A stretch of DNA of 64,000 nt from Paenibacillus sp. HB172176 (GTDB lineage Bacteria; Bacillota; Bacilli; Paenibacillales; Paenibacillaceae), in contig NZ_JAATHD010000003.1 in assembly GCF_011947265.1 (NCBI RefSeq), positions 62,001 to 126,000 of the forward strand. Reading direction: 5' to 3'. Position numbers and translations under genes: made by a program. Positions 17,268-25,706 of the stretch are shown one piece after another (position 1 is the first letter of the stretch; the number at the start of each line of letters is the position of its first letter). The notes under the pieces are model-generated. The model had not been told where the DNA came from and did not search any database. It worked only from the letters and a program-made list of their open reading frames with translations.

Positions 17268-18842
17268 TTAAACCGGTCGTAATTTCGGCCATTGCAGCTC
17301 AATGCCGGCCTGGGTCAGCATGCGCTGGTAATCCCGCAGCAATTGCTCATTCTCATGAACCGCATGAGGCGTTGTCTCGCGTTCTCTGCAAAAGGCGGTC
17401 AAGTATCCGGCAGCCTCCCCGATATTCCACTCCACGGGATGCAGGCGATAGCAGCCGTTCGTAATGTGGGTGACGCCAATATTCTTGCAAGCGGCCAGCA
17501 GATTCGTCATGCGCTCCGGAAGCAAGCTGCCAAGAGGAATCTGGAACGGCAGGCTGGAGACATCGACATAATTGCGCTGCGCCGTGCTCGGATGCAGATC
17601 AATGCGGTAACAGCCGATTCCGACGCTGTCATGGAAGGTTTCGGCCTCCGCGCCGCCTCTGGCTTCCGTTCCGATATGCTGCTCCAGGACGGTGAAGCGG
17701 GCTTTAATTCTCCTCGATTCGCGAATATAGGGAGCCATGGCCATGCCGTCGCTCGTGCCGGTGACATCGGGGCGCAGCCGAAGGCCGGGATAGCCAAGCT
17801 TGCCGTCAGGACGAGGCGCTTCCGTCTGCATCCAGTACAGCAGCGAGAAGCTAAGCTGCTTGGCCATATAGAGATGCCGCTCCTTCTCTTCCTCGTCGAC
17901 ATCAATAATATTTCCCAGCCAATAATCGTTCTGCGGCCAGTTCACCAGCGAAATATCTCCCGGATACGTTCCTTCCGCGAACTGTTCCTTGGCGATAATG
18001 CGGCGATATTCCCACAGCGGGATGCCGCCTTCCCCACGGAACAATTGATAAGTTACTGGCTCCAGCGTAGTCGGGCGCGAGCCCGTCCAGGAGAGCAGCT
18101 TGCCCGGCCAGAAGGAGGGTGCGTAATTGCGCCAAAACTCATATTGCTCCGGCTTCGCAATAGTGAATTCTCTTCCTTCGATATAATCCATTGCGAAGCA
18201 GTAAGTGAAGGCTTGCATATCGGTCGGATCCGCTTCTCCCGGGAGCGCATGCGGCTCTCCCGTCTGAGCCTGCGATTCCGCGCCGGTTACATATTCGGTG
18301 CCGGTAAGCGGCAGCAGGTCGCCGCATTCGGTCGCATCGATAAAGTAAGGCGCGGACAGCTCGGCCACATCGCCCGTACAACAATTTCGAACCGTCACGG
18401 ACCGTACACGATCGCCGTCTACCTGCGCTCCAATCGGAGCATGCCCCGTCATTATGCGCACTTTGCCGCTATGCACATAGGGAGCGATCATGTCGTTCAG
18501 CACGGCAAGAGACGCGCGAGGCTCATGGCACAGCCTGCTGACCATGCCAGCGCCTGGATTCAGCATCGGATTCCTCGACGCGGCCGGCGTCAAGGGGAAG
18601 TTGTCGCGATAGTACGATCTTACGCGCTGTCGGTATTCTCTGTAAGCTCCGGTGCAGCCGAATTGCTCGATCCACGGATGCTCGTCGGGAGGGACGGCCT
18701 GACTCGTTAATTGCCCGCCAATCCAGGAGGTTTCTTCCGTCATTATGACAGAGCTGCCGGCTTTCGCCGCAGCGAGCGCCGCAGCGAAACCTCCGGTGCC
18801 GCCTCCAATAATGACAATATCTGCTTGATGCTCATGCTTCAA
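17268..18842 (-). CDS. FAD-dependent oxidoreductase (FAD_oxidored family)
   Basis: 524 residues from a TTG at 18842, chosen because AAGGGGGAG lies about 9 nt before it; the frame is open to 18938 but without a site. The FAD-binding motif is DIVIIGGGTGGFAAALAAAKAG near the N-terminus with GGQLTSQAVPPDEHPWI just after, followed by YFIDATECGDLLPLTG and a C-terminal NGCYRLHPVEWNIGEAAG that closes the FAD site. These are marks of the family often found in polysaccharide-utilisation regions, where members may oxidise sugars or glycosides; the substrate is not deducible. Operon with the Gfo/Idh gene. Confidence 0.88.
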   Translation of the reverse strand: MKHEHQADIVIIGGGTGGFAAALAAAKAGSSVIMTEETSWIGGQLTSQAVPPDEHPWIEQFGCTGAYREYRQRVRSYYRDNFPLTPAASRNPMLNPGAGMVSRLCHEPRASLAVLNDMIAPYVHSGKVRIMTGHAPIGAQVDGDRVRSVTVRNCCTGDVAELSAPYFIDATECGDLLPLTGTEYVTGAESQAQTGEPHALPGEADPTDMQAFTYCFAMDYIEGREFTIAKPEQYEFWRNYAPSFWPGKLLSWTGSRPTTLEPVTYQLFRGEGGIPLWEYRRIIAKEQFAEGTYPGDISLVNWPQNDYWLGNIIDVDEEEKERHLYMAKQLSFSLLYWMQTEAPRPDGKLGYPGLRLRPDVTGTSDGMAMAPYIRESRRIKARFTVLEQHIGTEARGGAEAETFHDSVGIGCYRIDLHPSTAQRNYVDVSSLPFQIPLGSLLPERMTNLLAACKNIGVTHITNGCYRLHPVEWNIGEAAGYLTAFCRERETTPHAVHENEQLLRDYQRMLTQAGIELQWPKLRPV

Positions 18843-18876
18843 TAGGTGTGCTCCCCCTTTCGAATGGTTCCCTGTC

Positions 18877-19017
18877 ATTATAGGGAAGGCGCGGGAGAGA
18901 GAATAGGCGGCAACGATGACTAAATTCGGTAACATCATGCCATTTCAACGATGTCATGAATTTACCGATTATTCGCATGAGTGTCCCCTGTTTTGTCAGA
19001 GGCAGGCTTTCTATAAT
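18877..19017. promoter_or_regulatory. Divergent promoter region, oxidoreductases versus sugar transporter
   Basis: A minus-strand TATAAT at 18882-18877 is preceded by CCTTCCC, and a plus-strand TATAAT at 19012-19017 is preceded by GGCTTTC. Neither has a recognisable -35 at 16-18 bp, suggesting activator-dependent promoters. A TTGTCA at 18993 is only 13 bp from the plus -10 and is unlikely to act as -35. Confidence 0.5.
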
Positions 19018-19052
19018 GGGGATACACATCAGGTCAAGGGGGAGAGGGAAGG

Positions 19053-19973
19053 ATGAGCTTCAATTACTTCAATCGCTTGTGGGTTGAAATAAGACGAGAT
19101 TGGGATTTGTATGCCATGCTTGTTCCGGGCATTGTTTTTCTGCTGGTATTCAAGTATACGCCGATGTACGGCATCGTCATTGCGTTTAAGGATTTCAATA
19201 TCTTCGACGGCATGTCCGCGAGTCCTTGGGTCGGCTGGGACAATTTTCAGCGACTGCTGGATTCGCGAGATTTCGCCAGAGTATTCGTTAATACCATCAT
19301 TATTTCGATTTACAAAATCGCATTTCTCTTCCCGCTGCCAATCATTCTCGCCATCCTTCTTAATGAAATGAAGAACATGATATTCAAGAAGGGTATTCAA
19401 ACTATCGTTTACTTGCCGCATTTCCTGTCATGGGTCATCATTAGCGGCTTGTTCGTCGATCTCTTGTCTACAAATAATGGTCTTGTGAATCGAATGATTG
19501 AGGGAATGGGAGGAACGCCGATTGCGTTCTTCATGAATCCGGACTACTTCCGTTCCGTGCTGATTTCATCTGCGGGCTGGAAGGAGGTCGGCTGGGGAAT
19601 GATCATCTACTTAGCGGCAATTACGGCAATTGACCCGAGTTTGTATGAAGCCGCCAAGATCGACGGAGCGGGGAGATTTCGGCAAATCTGGAACGTGACC
19701 GTTCCCGGACTCGCACCGATCATTCTGCTCATGTTCATTCTCCGTCTCGGCCATATTCTGGAGGCGGGTACGGAGCAAATTCTGGTCATGTACAATTCCA
19801 TCGTCTACGAGGTGGCGGATGTCATCGGCACCTATGTCTACCGCATGGGACTTGGACAGCAGGATTACAGCTTCTCGACCGCCGTTGGCTTGTTCGACTC
19901 GGTGATCGGATTTGTGCTCATTATTACAGGCAATTATTTGAGCCGTAAATTTTTGCAGCGCGGCATTTGGTAG
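19053..19973 (+). CDS. Sugar ABC transporter permease (LplB/YteP type)
   Basis: 306 residues with GGGGGAGAGGGAAGG upstream. Six predicted membrane segments lie between about 20 and 295. The N-terminus LYAMLVPGIVFLLVFKYTPMYG and the loop IAFKDFNIFDG are typical of LplB-type permeases. The cytoplasmic EAA loop is EAAKIDGAGRFRQIWNVTVP, which contacts the ATPase. It is the first gene of a permease-permease-binding protein-regulator operon. No ATPase gene is present in the window; CUT1 systems of this class generally share a multitasking MsmX-type ATPase encoded elsewhere. Confidence 0.95.
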   Translation: MSFNYFNRLWVEIRRDWDLYAMLVPGIVFLLVFKYTPMYGIVIAFKDFNIFDGMSASPWVGWDNFQRLLDSRDFARVFVNTIIISIYKIAFLFPLPIILAILLNEMKNMIFKKGIQTIVYLPHFLSWVIISGLFVDLLSTNNGLVNRMIEGMGGTPIAFFMNPDYFRSVLISSAGWKEVGWGMIIYLAAITAIDPSLYEAAKIDGAGRFRQIWNVTVPGLAPIILLMFILRLGHILEAGTEQILVMYNSIVYEVADVIGTYVYRMGLGQQDYSFSTAVGLFDSVIGFVLIITGNYLSRKFLQRGIW

Positions 19974-19988
19974 AAGGGGGAATTCATC

Positions 19989-20873
19989 TTGAAAATGAGA
20001 ACAACATGGGGAGATAAGCTCTTCGTCTTCTCCAATTATTCATTCTTCATTCTGCTTGGCGTCATAACCGTCTTTCCCTTTCTCAATCTGATCGCGAAAT
20101 CGCTTAGCAGCGAGGCGGCGGTCATCTCGGGACAGGTGAGTCTGATTCCGGTCGATCTTCAGTTTGGTACTTTCGCGTTCGTTCTGAAGGACAACTTGTT
20201 TCAAAGCGCCTTCCGAAATTCGGTGTTCGTCACGCTTGTCGGGACCATGCTCAGCATGGGCATGACCGTGCTGTCCGCTTATCCGCTTTCGAAGCCGATG
20301 CTGAGGGGCAGGAAGCTGTTCATCTTGATGTTTGTGTTCACCATGCTCTTCAGCGGCGGACTGATACCCACCTATTTGCTGATTCAGAGCTTGGGTTTGG
20401 TTAATAAACTGCCGGTTCTGTTCCTGCCGGCCATGATCAGCGTATTCAATTTGCTTGTCATCAAGAACTATTTCGAGAATATTCCCGATGCTCTTGAGGA
20501 ATCCGCGAAAATCGACGGAGCGAGCAATACCCGCATTCTTCTGCAAATCGTGCTGCCCCTGTCCATGCCGGTTTTGGCGACGATTGCTTTGTTCTATGCG
20601 GTTGCCTTCTGGAACGATTTCTTCATGGCGATGATCTATATCAACAGCCCGGAGCTCAAGCCGATGCAGCTGTACCTCAAGGAATTGCTGGCTTCCGCCA
20701 ATGACGTGTTCATGCGGCTGGATACCATTGATGTCAATATGGCGATGAACGCCTCGCCGCAAGCGATTCAAGCCGCCTCGATTATCGTGGCGACCGTACC
20801 CATCCTGCTGGTGTATCCGTTCCTGCAGAAGTATTTCGTAAAGGGGGTCATGCTTGGCTCGGTGAAAGGGTAA
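19989..20873 (+). CDS. Carbohydrate ABC transporter permease (YtcP/YcjP type)
   Basis: 294 residues from TTG 19989, 8 nt after AGAAGGGGG; the ATG two codons later is too far from that site. It is the second CUT1 permease, with six membrane segments, the FTMLFSGGLIPTYLLIQ region and the EAA loop EESAKIDGASNTRILLQIVLP. The C-terminus YPFLQKYFVKGVMLGSVKG is characteristic of this subfamily. It starts 15 bp after the first permease and would form the heterodimeric channel with it. Confidence 0.95.
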   Translation: MKMRTTWGDKLFVFSNYSFFILLGVITVFPFLNLIAKSLSSEAAVISGQVSLIPVDLQFGTFAFVLKDNLFQSAFRNSVFVTLVGTMLSMGMTVLSAYPLSKPMLRGRKLFILMFVFTMLFSGGLIPTYLLIQSLGLVNKLPVLFLPAMISVFNLLVIKNYFENIPDALEESAKIDGASNTRILLQIVLPLSMPVLATIALFYAVAFWNDFFMAMIYINSPELKPMQLYLKELLASANDVFMRLDTIDVNMAMNASPQAIQAASIIVATVPILLVYPFLQKYFVKGVMLGSVKG

Positions 20874-20947
20874 CGCGGCTTTATTGGATGTAAGGAGACC
20901 AGACTACACAACTAAGCAAGTGAATGAAAAAAGGGAGGTTATTGAAC

Positions 20948-22498
20948 ATGAAAAAAACAGCTTTCATTATGATGATCATTGCTATGATGCTCACAGTCGC
21001 AGCCTGCTCGGGTGGCAATAACGGAAACAATGGGAATAACGGGAACGGCTCGGCGGGCACGAATTCCGCGAACGGGACGGGGGATCCGGGCGCGACATCG
21101 GCAACCGATGGAGGCAGCGATAACGCCCTGACGGGAGATAAGCCTGAGCTTCGCCAATTGCTTCCCTATAACCGGATTGATCCCAACTCGGATTATATTG
21201 CGAACTTCCTGGAGGAGAAAACCGGCTATAAGGTGAAATACGAGATGCTTCCTGAAGAAATGCCTGACGAGAAGCTGAACCTGCTTATGGCGAACAAGGA
21301 GCCGTATGATTTCATGACGCTGACGAAGTCGCAATTTTTCAATCTGGCGGAAGCGGGGGCATTGGAGCCGCTCGATGATCTGCTCGATCAATACGGGCCG
21401 AATATGAAGGCGGGCATCATGGATGAGACCTGGAAGGCGGCCACGCTTGACGACAAAATCTATGCGATCCCTCAGGCGGGAACGGGGACTGCCGCCAGCA
21501 TGAATCTGGTGATGCGCAAGGACTGGCTGGATGAGCTCGGCTTGGCTGTTCCGACGACTCGAGATGAATTATATAACGTGCTGAAGACGATCAAGGAGAA
21601 GAAGAAGGTAATTCCGCTTGTTGGCTATGAGAGCATTGAGCCGAATATCGCCCGCACCTTCGGCATTGCAAATCCGTGGGAAGAAGTGGATGGAAAGCTG
21701 ATTCATCAAGCCGAAAACCCGAGAATGTCCGAATACCTGGCCTTTATGAACAAGCTGTACAAGGAAGGCTTGATCGATTCCGAATGGCCGATTAATACCG
21801 GCTCCAAGGTGATCGAGAAGTTTTCCAGCGGGCAGGCGGCCATGATGAGTCTGGCCTGGTGGAGCGCGCCGTCAATGGTCGGCGCCCTGAAGAAAAATTT
21901 TCCGGATGCCGAGCTGGTTACTCTTCCATACCTGCCGCAGGATAACGGCAAAGCGGTTATTGGCGTGAATACGGGAATCACTTATTTCATCGCCATACCG
22001 AAATGGTCGAAGAACAAAGAGCATGCCGTCAATCTCATGAACGAGAAGCTGGAGCCGGCCCTGTTCAAAGAGCTTGTCATCGGTGAAGAAGGCGTGCATC
22101 ACAAGTTCGAAGACGGCAAATATTTCCCGATTCTTCCGAAATTCAACGATGATCTGAATAACGGCAGCTACTTCCTTACAGGCGTGGATGAGCGCACCTA
22201 TGCGGATTATTGGCAGGCAAGGGTAAGGAAGGATCCCGTGCTGCAAGGCTACTACGATCAATTCCAGGAACAGGCGAAGGGCTTGTTCATCATCGATCCG
22301 ATGTCCAATGCCGAGCCGATTCCGAGCATTGCGGAGCATACGCAGAAGCTGGCCAAATTCACGGAGGACACCTTCCTGACGTATATCGCGGGTTCTGCTT
22401 CTCTTGACACCTTCGAAAGCTATTTGGCACAATGGAAAGCAGACGGCGGCGAGGAAATGGTGAATGACGCCAACGCTTGGTACGCTGCTCATAAGTAA
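20948..22498 (+). CDS. Extracellular sugar-binding lipoprotein of ABC transporter
   Basis: 516 residues from ATG 20948, with GGGAGG 9 nt upstream. The signal sequence ends in the lipobox TVAAC (C20), followed by a Gly/Asn-rich linker. The CUT1 binding-protein fold is recognised from ANFLEEKTGYKVKYEMLPEE, MANKEPYDFMTLTK, LEPLDDLLDQYGPNMK, AIPQAGTG and the C-terminal TFESYLAQWKADGGEEMV. It would be membrane-anchored and deliver an oligosaccharide to the two upstream permeases; the actual ligand cannot be read from sequence. A terminator follows before the response regulator gene. Confidence 0.95.
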   Translation: MKKTAFIMMIIAMMLTVAACSGGNNGNNGNNGNGSAGTNSANGTGDPGATSATDGGSDNALTGDKPELRQLLPYNRIDPNSDYIANFLEEKTGYKVKYEMLPEEMPDEKLNLLMANKEPYDFMTLTKSQFFNLAEAGALEPLDDLLDQYGPNMKAGIMDETWKAATLDDKIYAIPQAGTGTAASMNLVMRKDWLDELGLAVPTTRDELYNVLKTIKEKKKVIPLVGYESIEPNIARTFGIANPWEEVDGKLIHQAENPRMSEYLAFMNKLYKEGLIDSEWPINTGSKVIEKFSSGQAAMMSLAWWSAPSMVGALKKNFPDAELVTLPYLPQDNGKAVIGVNTGITYFIAIPKWSKNKEHAVNLMNEKLEPALFKELVIGEEGVHHKFEDGKYFPILPKFNDDLNNGSYFLTGVDERTYADYWQARVRKDPVLQGYYDQFQEQAKGLFIIDPMSNAEPIPSIAEHTQKLAKFTEDTFLTYIAGSASLDTFESYLAQWKADGGEEMVNDANAWYAAHK

Positions 22499-22525
22499 AC
22501 CGTTCCTGCTTCACATAGACAGCTT

Positions 22526-22563
22526 GACCTTCCGCCTTCCATTCGGGATGCGGAAGGTCTTTT
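22526..22563 (+). terminator. Terminator or attenuator between binding protein and regulator genes
   Basis: Perfect 10-bp arms GACCTTCCGC and GCGGAAGGTC followed by TTTT. It lies inside the operon, so partial read-through would set regulator expression below that of the binding protein. Confidence 0.85.
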
Positions 22564-22589
22564 GCATCAATCTTCCCGGAGGTGAACGC

Positions 22590-24191
22590 ATGAATCTGAT
22601 GATTGTGGAGGACGAGCCCCGGTTGCGCAATAATCTTGCCCTCGACATTCCTTGGGAGGAGCATGGCATACAAGTGATTGGCCTTGCGGCAAGCGGAGAA
22701 GAAGTCGTTGCCCTCTTCGACCGGAAGAAGCCCGATATCATTCTTGCGGACATTCAGATGCCCGGCATGAACGGCCTTGAGCTTGCGGAATGGGTCAATG
22801 CCCGCGATCCGCTGGTGAAGATGATATTGCTCAGCGGTCATGACAGCTTCGATTATGCACGGAAGGCTGTCGAGCTCGGCATCAGCAAATATTTATTGAA
22901 GCCGGCCGGCGATACGGAGATCGTGAACGCCGTGCTTCAGGCGGCAGGCGACCTTAAGAAGCACTTGGATCAACTGCATAATGTGTCCTTGTTCCAAGAA
23001 AAATGGAAGCAGCATCTGCCGAATTTGAGGGAGATGTTCCTGCTGAATTGGCTGCATGGCAAATATTCGCCCTGGGAGATTCAGTGGAGAAGCAGGGATG
23101 TACAATTCCCGATAGATTCGATCGGCCATTATTGCGTGGCGTTGCTCGACATGGATCCGCTGGCGGCGGACGAGTCCCGATTCACGGAACGAGATACGAG
23201 CCTGCTGCATTCCTCTTTATTCTATATTACGCAGGAGACGCTGCAGCAAGGCTCGGTTTGGGTAGCCCCGGACAGAGACGGAGCGACGGCGGTGCTGTTC
23301 GCAACAGAGGGTAGCCCTGATACGGAAGGCTTCCTTCATCAGGTGAACGCAAGCATTGGCAAGCTGCTCGGCATCGTAAGAGAATGCTTGAAAATAACGG
23401 CAAGCGCCGGAATCAGCGGGGTGGCCGCGAAGCCGCGGGAGCTGAATCAGCTCTACGAGCAGGCAAGAGAGGCATTGCAAAGACGTATCGTATACGGCAA
23501 TAATATCGCGGTCACCTATCAGGATCGATTCGAGACGGAGACGAGGCATCATTCCTACCCGGATATAGAGCGCGAGCTCGAGGTGGGGCTCGACACCGGC
23601 AATGCGGAGAAATGCGGCAGTTCGCTGCAGAAGCTGTGGACATTCATGCTGGGAGAAGCGCGAACCGTCGATGAGGTGAATGAAGCGCTGTTCTATTTCA
23701 GCTCTCTATTCATTCGGTTGATTCAGCAAAGAGGCGGCTCCGTCAAGGAGGTTGCGGGTCCCTATTTGCTCTATTTGCAAAACCTGCAGAGCTTCTCGAC
23801 GAAGGAGCAGGTCTATGAATTCTTAACGAATATACTCGAACGCCTGCAGCATTATCTCGCAGAGAAGAGGGGCGCCGCCGGGCACAAGATGGTAGACGCC
23901 GTCCTGCAGATGATCGAGGAGGGACTGCATGAAGAGCTTTCCCTGCATGCCGTGGCCGATCGATTGTTCATCAATTCCTCGTATTTGAGCAGGCTGTTCA
24001 AGCAAGAGACCGGCAAGGCCTTCTCCTCCTATGTGCTGGAGCGCAAGATGGAGCGTGCGAAGAGCGCGCTGCAGGAAGGCGCCAAGGTGTATGATGCGGC
24101 AAGCGGCGTCGGCTTCCGCGATGTCAGCTACTTCACCAAGGTGTTCCGCAAGTTCTGGGGCATCACTCCGAGAGAGATGGCGCGGAACTGA
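22590..24191 (+). CDS. AraC-type response regulator (YesN family)
   Basis: 533 residues from ATG 22590, with CCGGAGGTGA just upstream; the frame is open further back but without support. The receiver domain (1-120) has E7-D8-E9, phosphoacceptor D54 in IILADIQMPGMNG and K105 region LLKPAGD. A long middle region follows, then a C-terminal AraC double helix-turn-helix at about 430-530 (LHAVADRLFINSSYLSRLFK; GFRDVSYFTKVFRKFWGITP). It probably activates the transporter operon it ends. Its partner kinase is not adjacent; the orphan YesM-type kinase at 8149-9939 is the best candidate (inference). Confidence 0.95.
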   Translation: MNLMIVEDEPRLRNNLALDIPWEEHGIQVIGLAASGEEVVALFDRKKPDIILADIQMPGMNGLELAEWVNARDPLVKMILLSGHDSFDYARKAVELGISKYLLKPAGDTEIVNAVLQAAGDLKKHLDQLHNVSLFQEKWKQHLPNLREMFLLNWLHGKYSPWEIQWRSRDVQFPIDSIGHYCVALLDMDPLAADESRFTERDTSLLHSSLFYITQETLQQGSVWVAPDRDGATAVLFATEGSPDTEGFLHQVNASIGKLLGIVRECLKITASAGISGVAAKPRELNQLYEQAREALQRRIVYGNNIAVTYQDRFETETRHHSYPDIERELEVGLDTGNAEKCGSSLQKLWTFMLGEARTVDEVNEALFYFSSLFIRLIQQRGGSVKEVAGPYLLYLQNLQSFSTKEQVYEFLTNILERLQHYLAEKRGAAGHKMVDAVLQMIEEGLHEELSLHAVADRLFINSSYLSRLFKQETGKAFSSYVLERKMERAKSALQEGAKVYDAASGVGFRDVSYFTKVFRKFWGITPREMARN

Positions 24192-24324
24192 GAAGTGTAA
24201 GGTGTTTTAGCGCAGATTACAGCTTAGAAGGACGCCGTTTGGCGTCGCAACAAAAATAAAAATCGAGCTAGGCCCAAAGATACGATTCAATGCGATAAGC
24301 GGAGTGAGCTTTCGCGCTTGCCAG

Positions 24325-25197
24325 CTATCTCACATAATAATCGCTTACAAGCAAATCCCCTATCGCGATGGCGGGAATTGTGAATTCGATAATGCCCATG
24401 AAGCCAGGGGTAATCTCGTACTTATTGAACACGATAACAAGCTGATGCTTGTCATTGATATAGAAGCTCTGATTGGGATCGATCGCCTTGAAACCGTCAA
24501 TATGCAAATCGGCGTCGGACTCCAGCCAGTAGACGAGATTGGGATCGGCCTCCATGCGGGCTTTCATCTGGTCTTTTATGTTTTGCGAGATAGCATCGAT
24601 ATAGCGATTATCCTTGAACAGCATGGGCAAGCTGAGCAAAATATGATTTTGCTTATCAATCGTGTCGATCTGCACGGTATCGCTTGAAGAAGCCATCGAT
24701 ACGACAACGTAACGGGCGAGGGAGAAGATTTGATCATTATCGGTCTTCACCTCATAATCGGACGAGATGCTGAGATGGCCGCCGCTCTTTTGCTTCAACT
24801 CATCAATATCTGCTTGAAATTCCGAATACAGCGTCTTGCCTTCCTTCACATACTTGCTATTAAGCAACTGCTCCAGCTCAGCGTCGTTCAAACCGGAGAC
24901 GGAGGGAACCTTAATTTCGGCATGATAGCGATCGTCCTGGAATGTGTAGGATTTGAAGGTGAGCACCTCGACAATGCCGCTCATGCCGGGAATGCGTCCG
25001 AACGCCTCCGCAACCTTTGAGTTGATATTGATGCCAATCAAGAAGATGAGCAACACCGAGCATACTGCGGTCAGCCACCTTGCGCGAGCTCTCTTCTTGC
25101 TGGGGTTATTTAGAGCTTTTCTCACGATAAAATCCAATTCCTCAGGTATGTCGATCTGCTTATATTCCTCTTTCAATCGGTCGATAGAATTATCCAT
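24325..25197 (-). CDS. rsiV: Anti-sigma-V factor RsiV
   Basis: 290 residues. Cytoplasmic N-terminus (LKEEYKQIDIPEELDFIVRK, the sigma-binding helix region), one membrane segment at about 42-58, then an extracellular lysozyme-binding part with DUF4163/DUF3298 features (YHAEIKVPSVSGLNDAELEQ; GHLSISSDYEV; SFYINDKHQLVIVFNKYEI; GFMGIIEFTIP). Just outside the membrane is AEA (63-65), a signal-peptidase-like site. B. subtilis RsiV is cleaved by signal peptidase after binding lysozyme, which frees SigV. The length, layout and motifs match RsiV closely. The start ATG shares one base with the sigma gene stop (TAATG), so production is coupled. Confidence 0.93.
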   Translation of the reverse strand: MDNSIDRLKEEYKQIDIPEELDFIVRKALNNPSKKRARARWLTAVCSVLLIFLIGININSKVAEAFGRIPGMSGIVEVLTFKSYTFQDDRYHAEIKVPSVSGLNDAELEQLLNSKYVKEGKTLYSEFQADIDELKQKSGGHLSISSDYEVKTDNDQIFSLARYVVVSMASSSDTVQIDTIDKQNHILLSLPMLFKDNRYIDAISQNIKDQMKARMEADPNLVYWLESDADLHIDGFKAIDPNQSFYINDKHQLVIVFNKYEITPGFMGIIEFTIPAIAIGDLLVSDYYVR

Positions 25198-25706
25198 TAA
25201 ACATCCCTTCCTTGTGAAGGCTCTTCGTCCATGTTGATTTTGAGCAGCCTTAACGCTCGATACAAGCGGGATTTGACTGTGCTTATATTCATAGACAATA
25301 CATCCGCCACTTCCTCAAGCTTCAAATCCTCGAAATAACGAAGTACAACGACCTCGCGAAAGGGCTGAGGCAAGCTTTCTAATTCACGCTCCAAATCCAG
25401 ATTGGCGTAATGATCCTCCGCGGCTGCACTTTTATACGCAATGACCTGAGGATCCGTAACTTGAATTCGTTTATGCTTTCGAAGGAAGTCCAGCGCCGTA
25501 TGAACGACGATTTTGTAAAACCAGCTTTTGATTGCATCCAATTCGACCAATCGATGAATGGCGGCAAGCGCTTTGATAATCGAATCCTGAACGATATCGA
25601 GCGCGTCCTCCTTGTTCCTTACATAGCTGTACGCAAGCCGGTAAATATTCTCTTTGTTCTCGTTAATCCAGTGTACAAGCTTTTTTTCTAGGGCTCTGTT
25701 ACGCAT
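25197..25706 (-). CDS. sigV: ECF RNA polymerase sigma factor, SigV-like
   Basis: 169 residues. Region 2 at about 15-80 (IYRLAYSYVRNKEDALDIVQDSIIKAL; SWFYKIVVHTALDFLRKHKR) and region 4 at about 105-160 (LPQPFREVVVLRYFEDLKLE; MNISTVKSRLYRALRLLK). It follows the acyltransferase gene with a 19-nt overlap and precedes rsiV. In B. subtilis sigV-rsiV-oatA form one lysozyme-induced operon that SigV itself activates. The same partners are present here, with acetyltransferase genes first. The assignment as SigV rests on the identity of the adjacent anti-sigma factor. Confidence 0.93.
   Translation of the reverse strand: MRNRALEKKLVHWINENKENIYRLAYSYVRNKEDALDIVQDSIIKALAAIHRLVELDAIKSWFYKIVVHTALDFLRKHKRIQVTDPQVIAYKSAAAEDHYANLDLERELESLPQPFREVVVLRYFEDLKLEEVADVLSMNISTVKSRLYRALRLLKINMDEEPSQGRDV

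Noticed and set aside
17292..18710. Antisense frame of 472 codons over the FAD oxidoreductase gene
   Set aside because: The opposite strand carries the full FAD-binding signature, and this frame has no recognisable domain.
18993..19017. TTGTCA/TATAAT as a standard SigA promoter of the transporter operon
   Set aside because: Spacing is only 13 bp, outside the usable range, so only the -10 is reported.
24231..24246. GACGCC-GTTT-GGCGTC hairpin as terminator between the AraC-type regulator and rsiV
   Set aside because: The stem is short and there is no U-tract in either direction.
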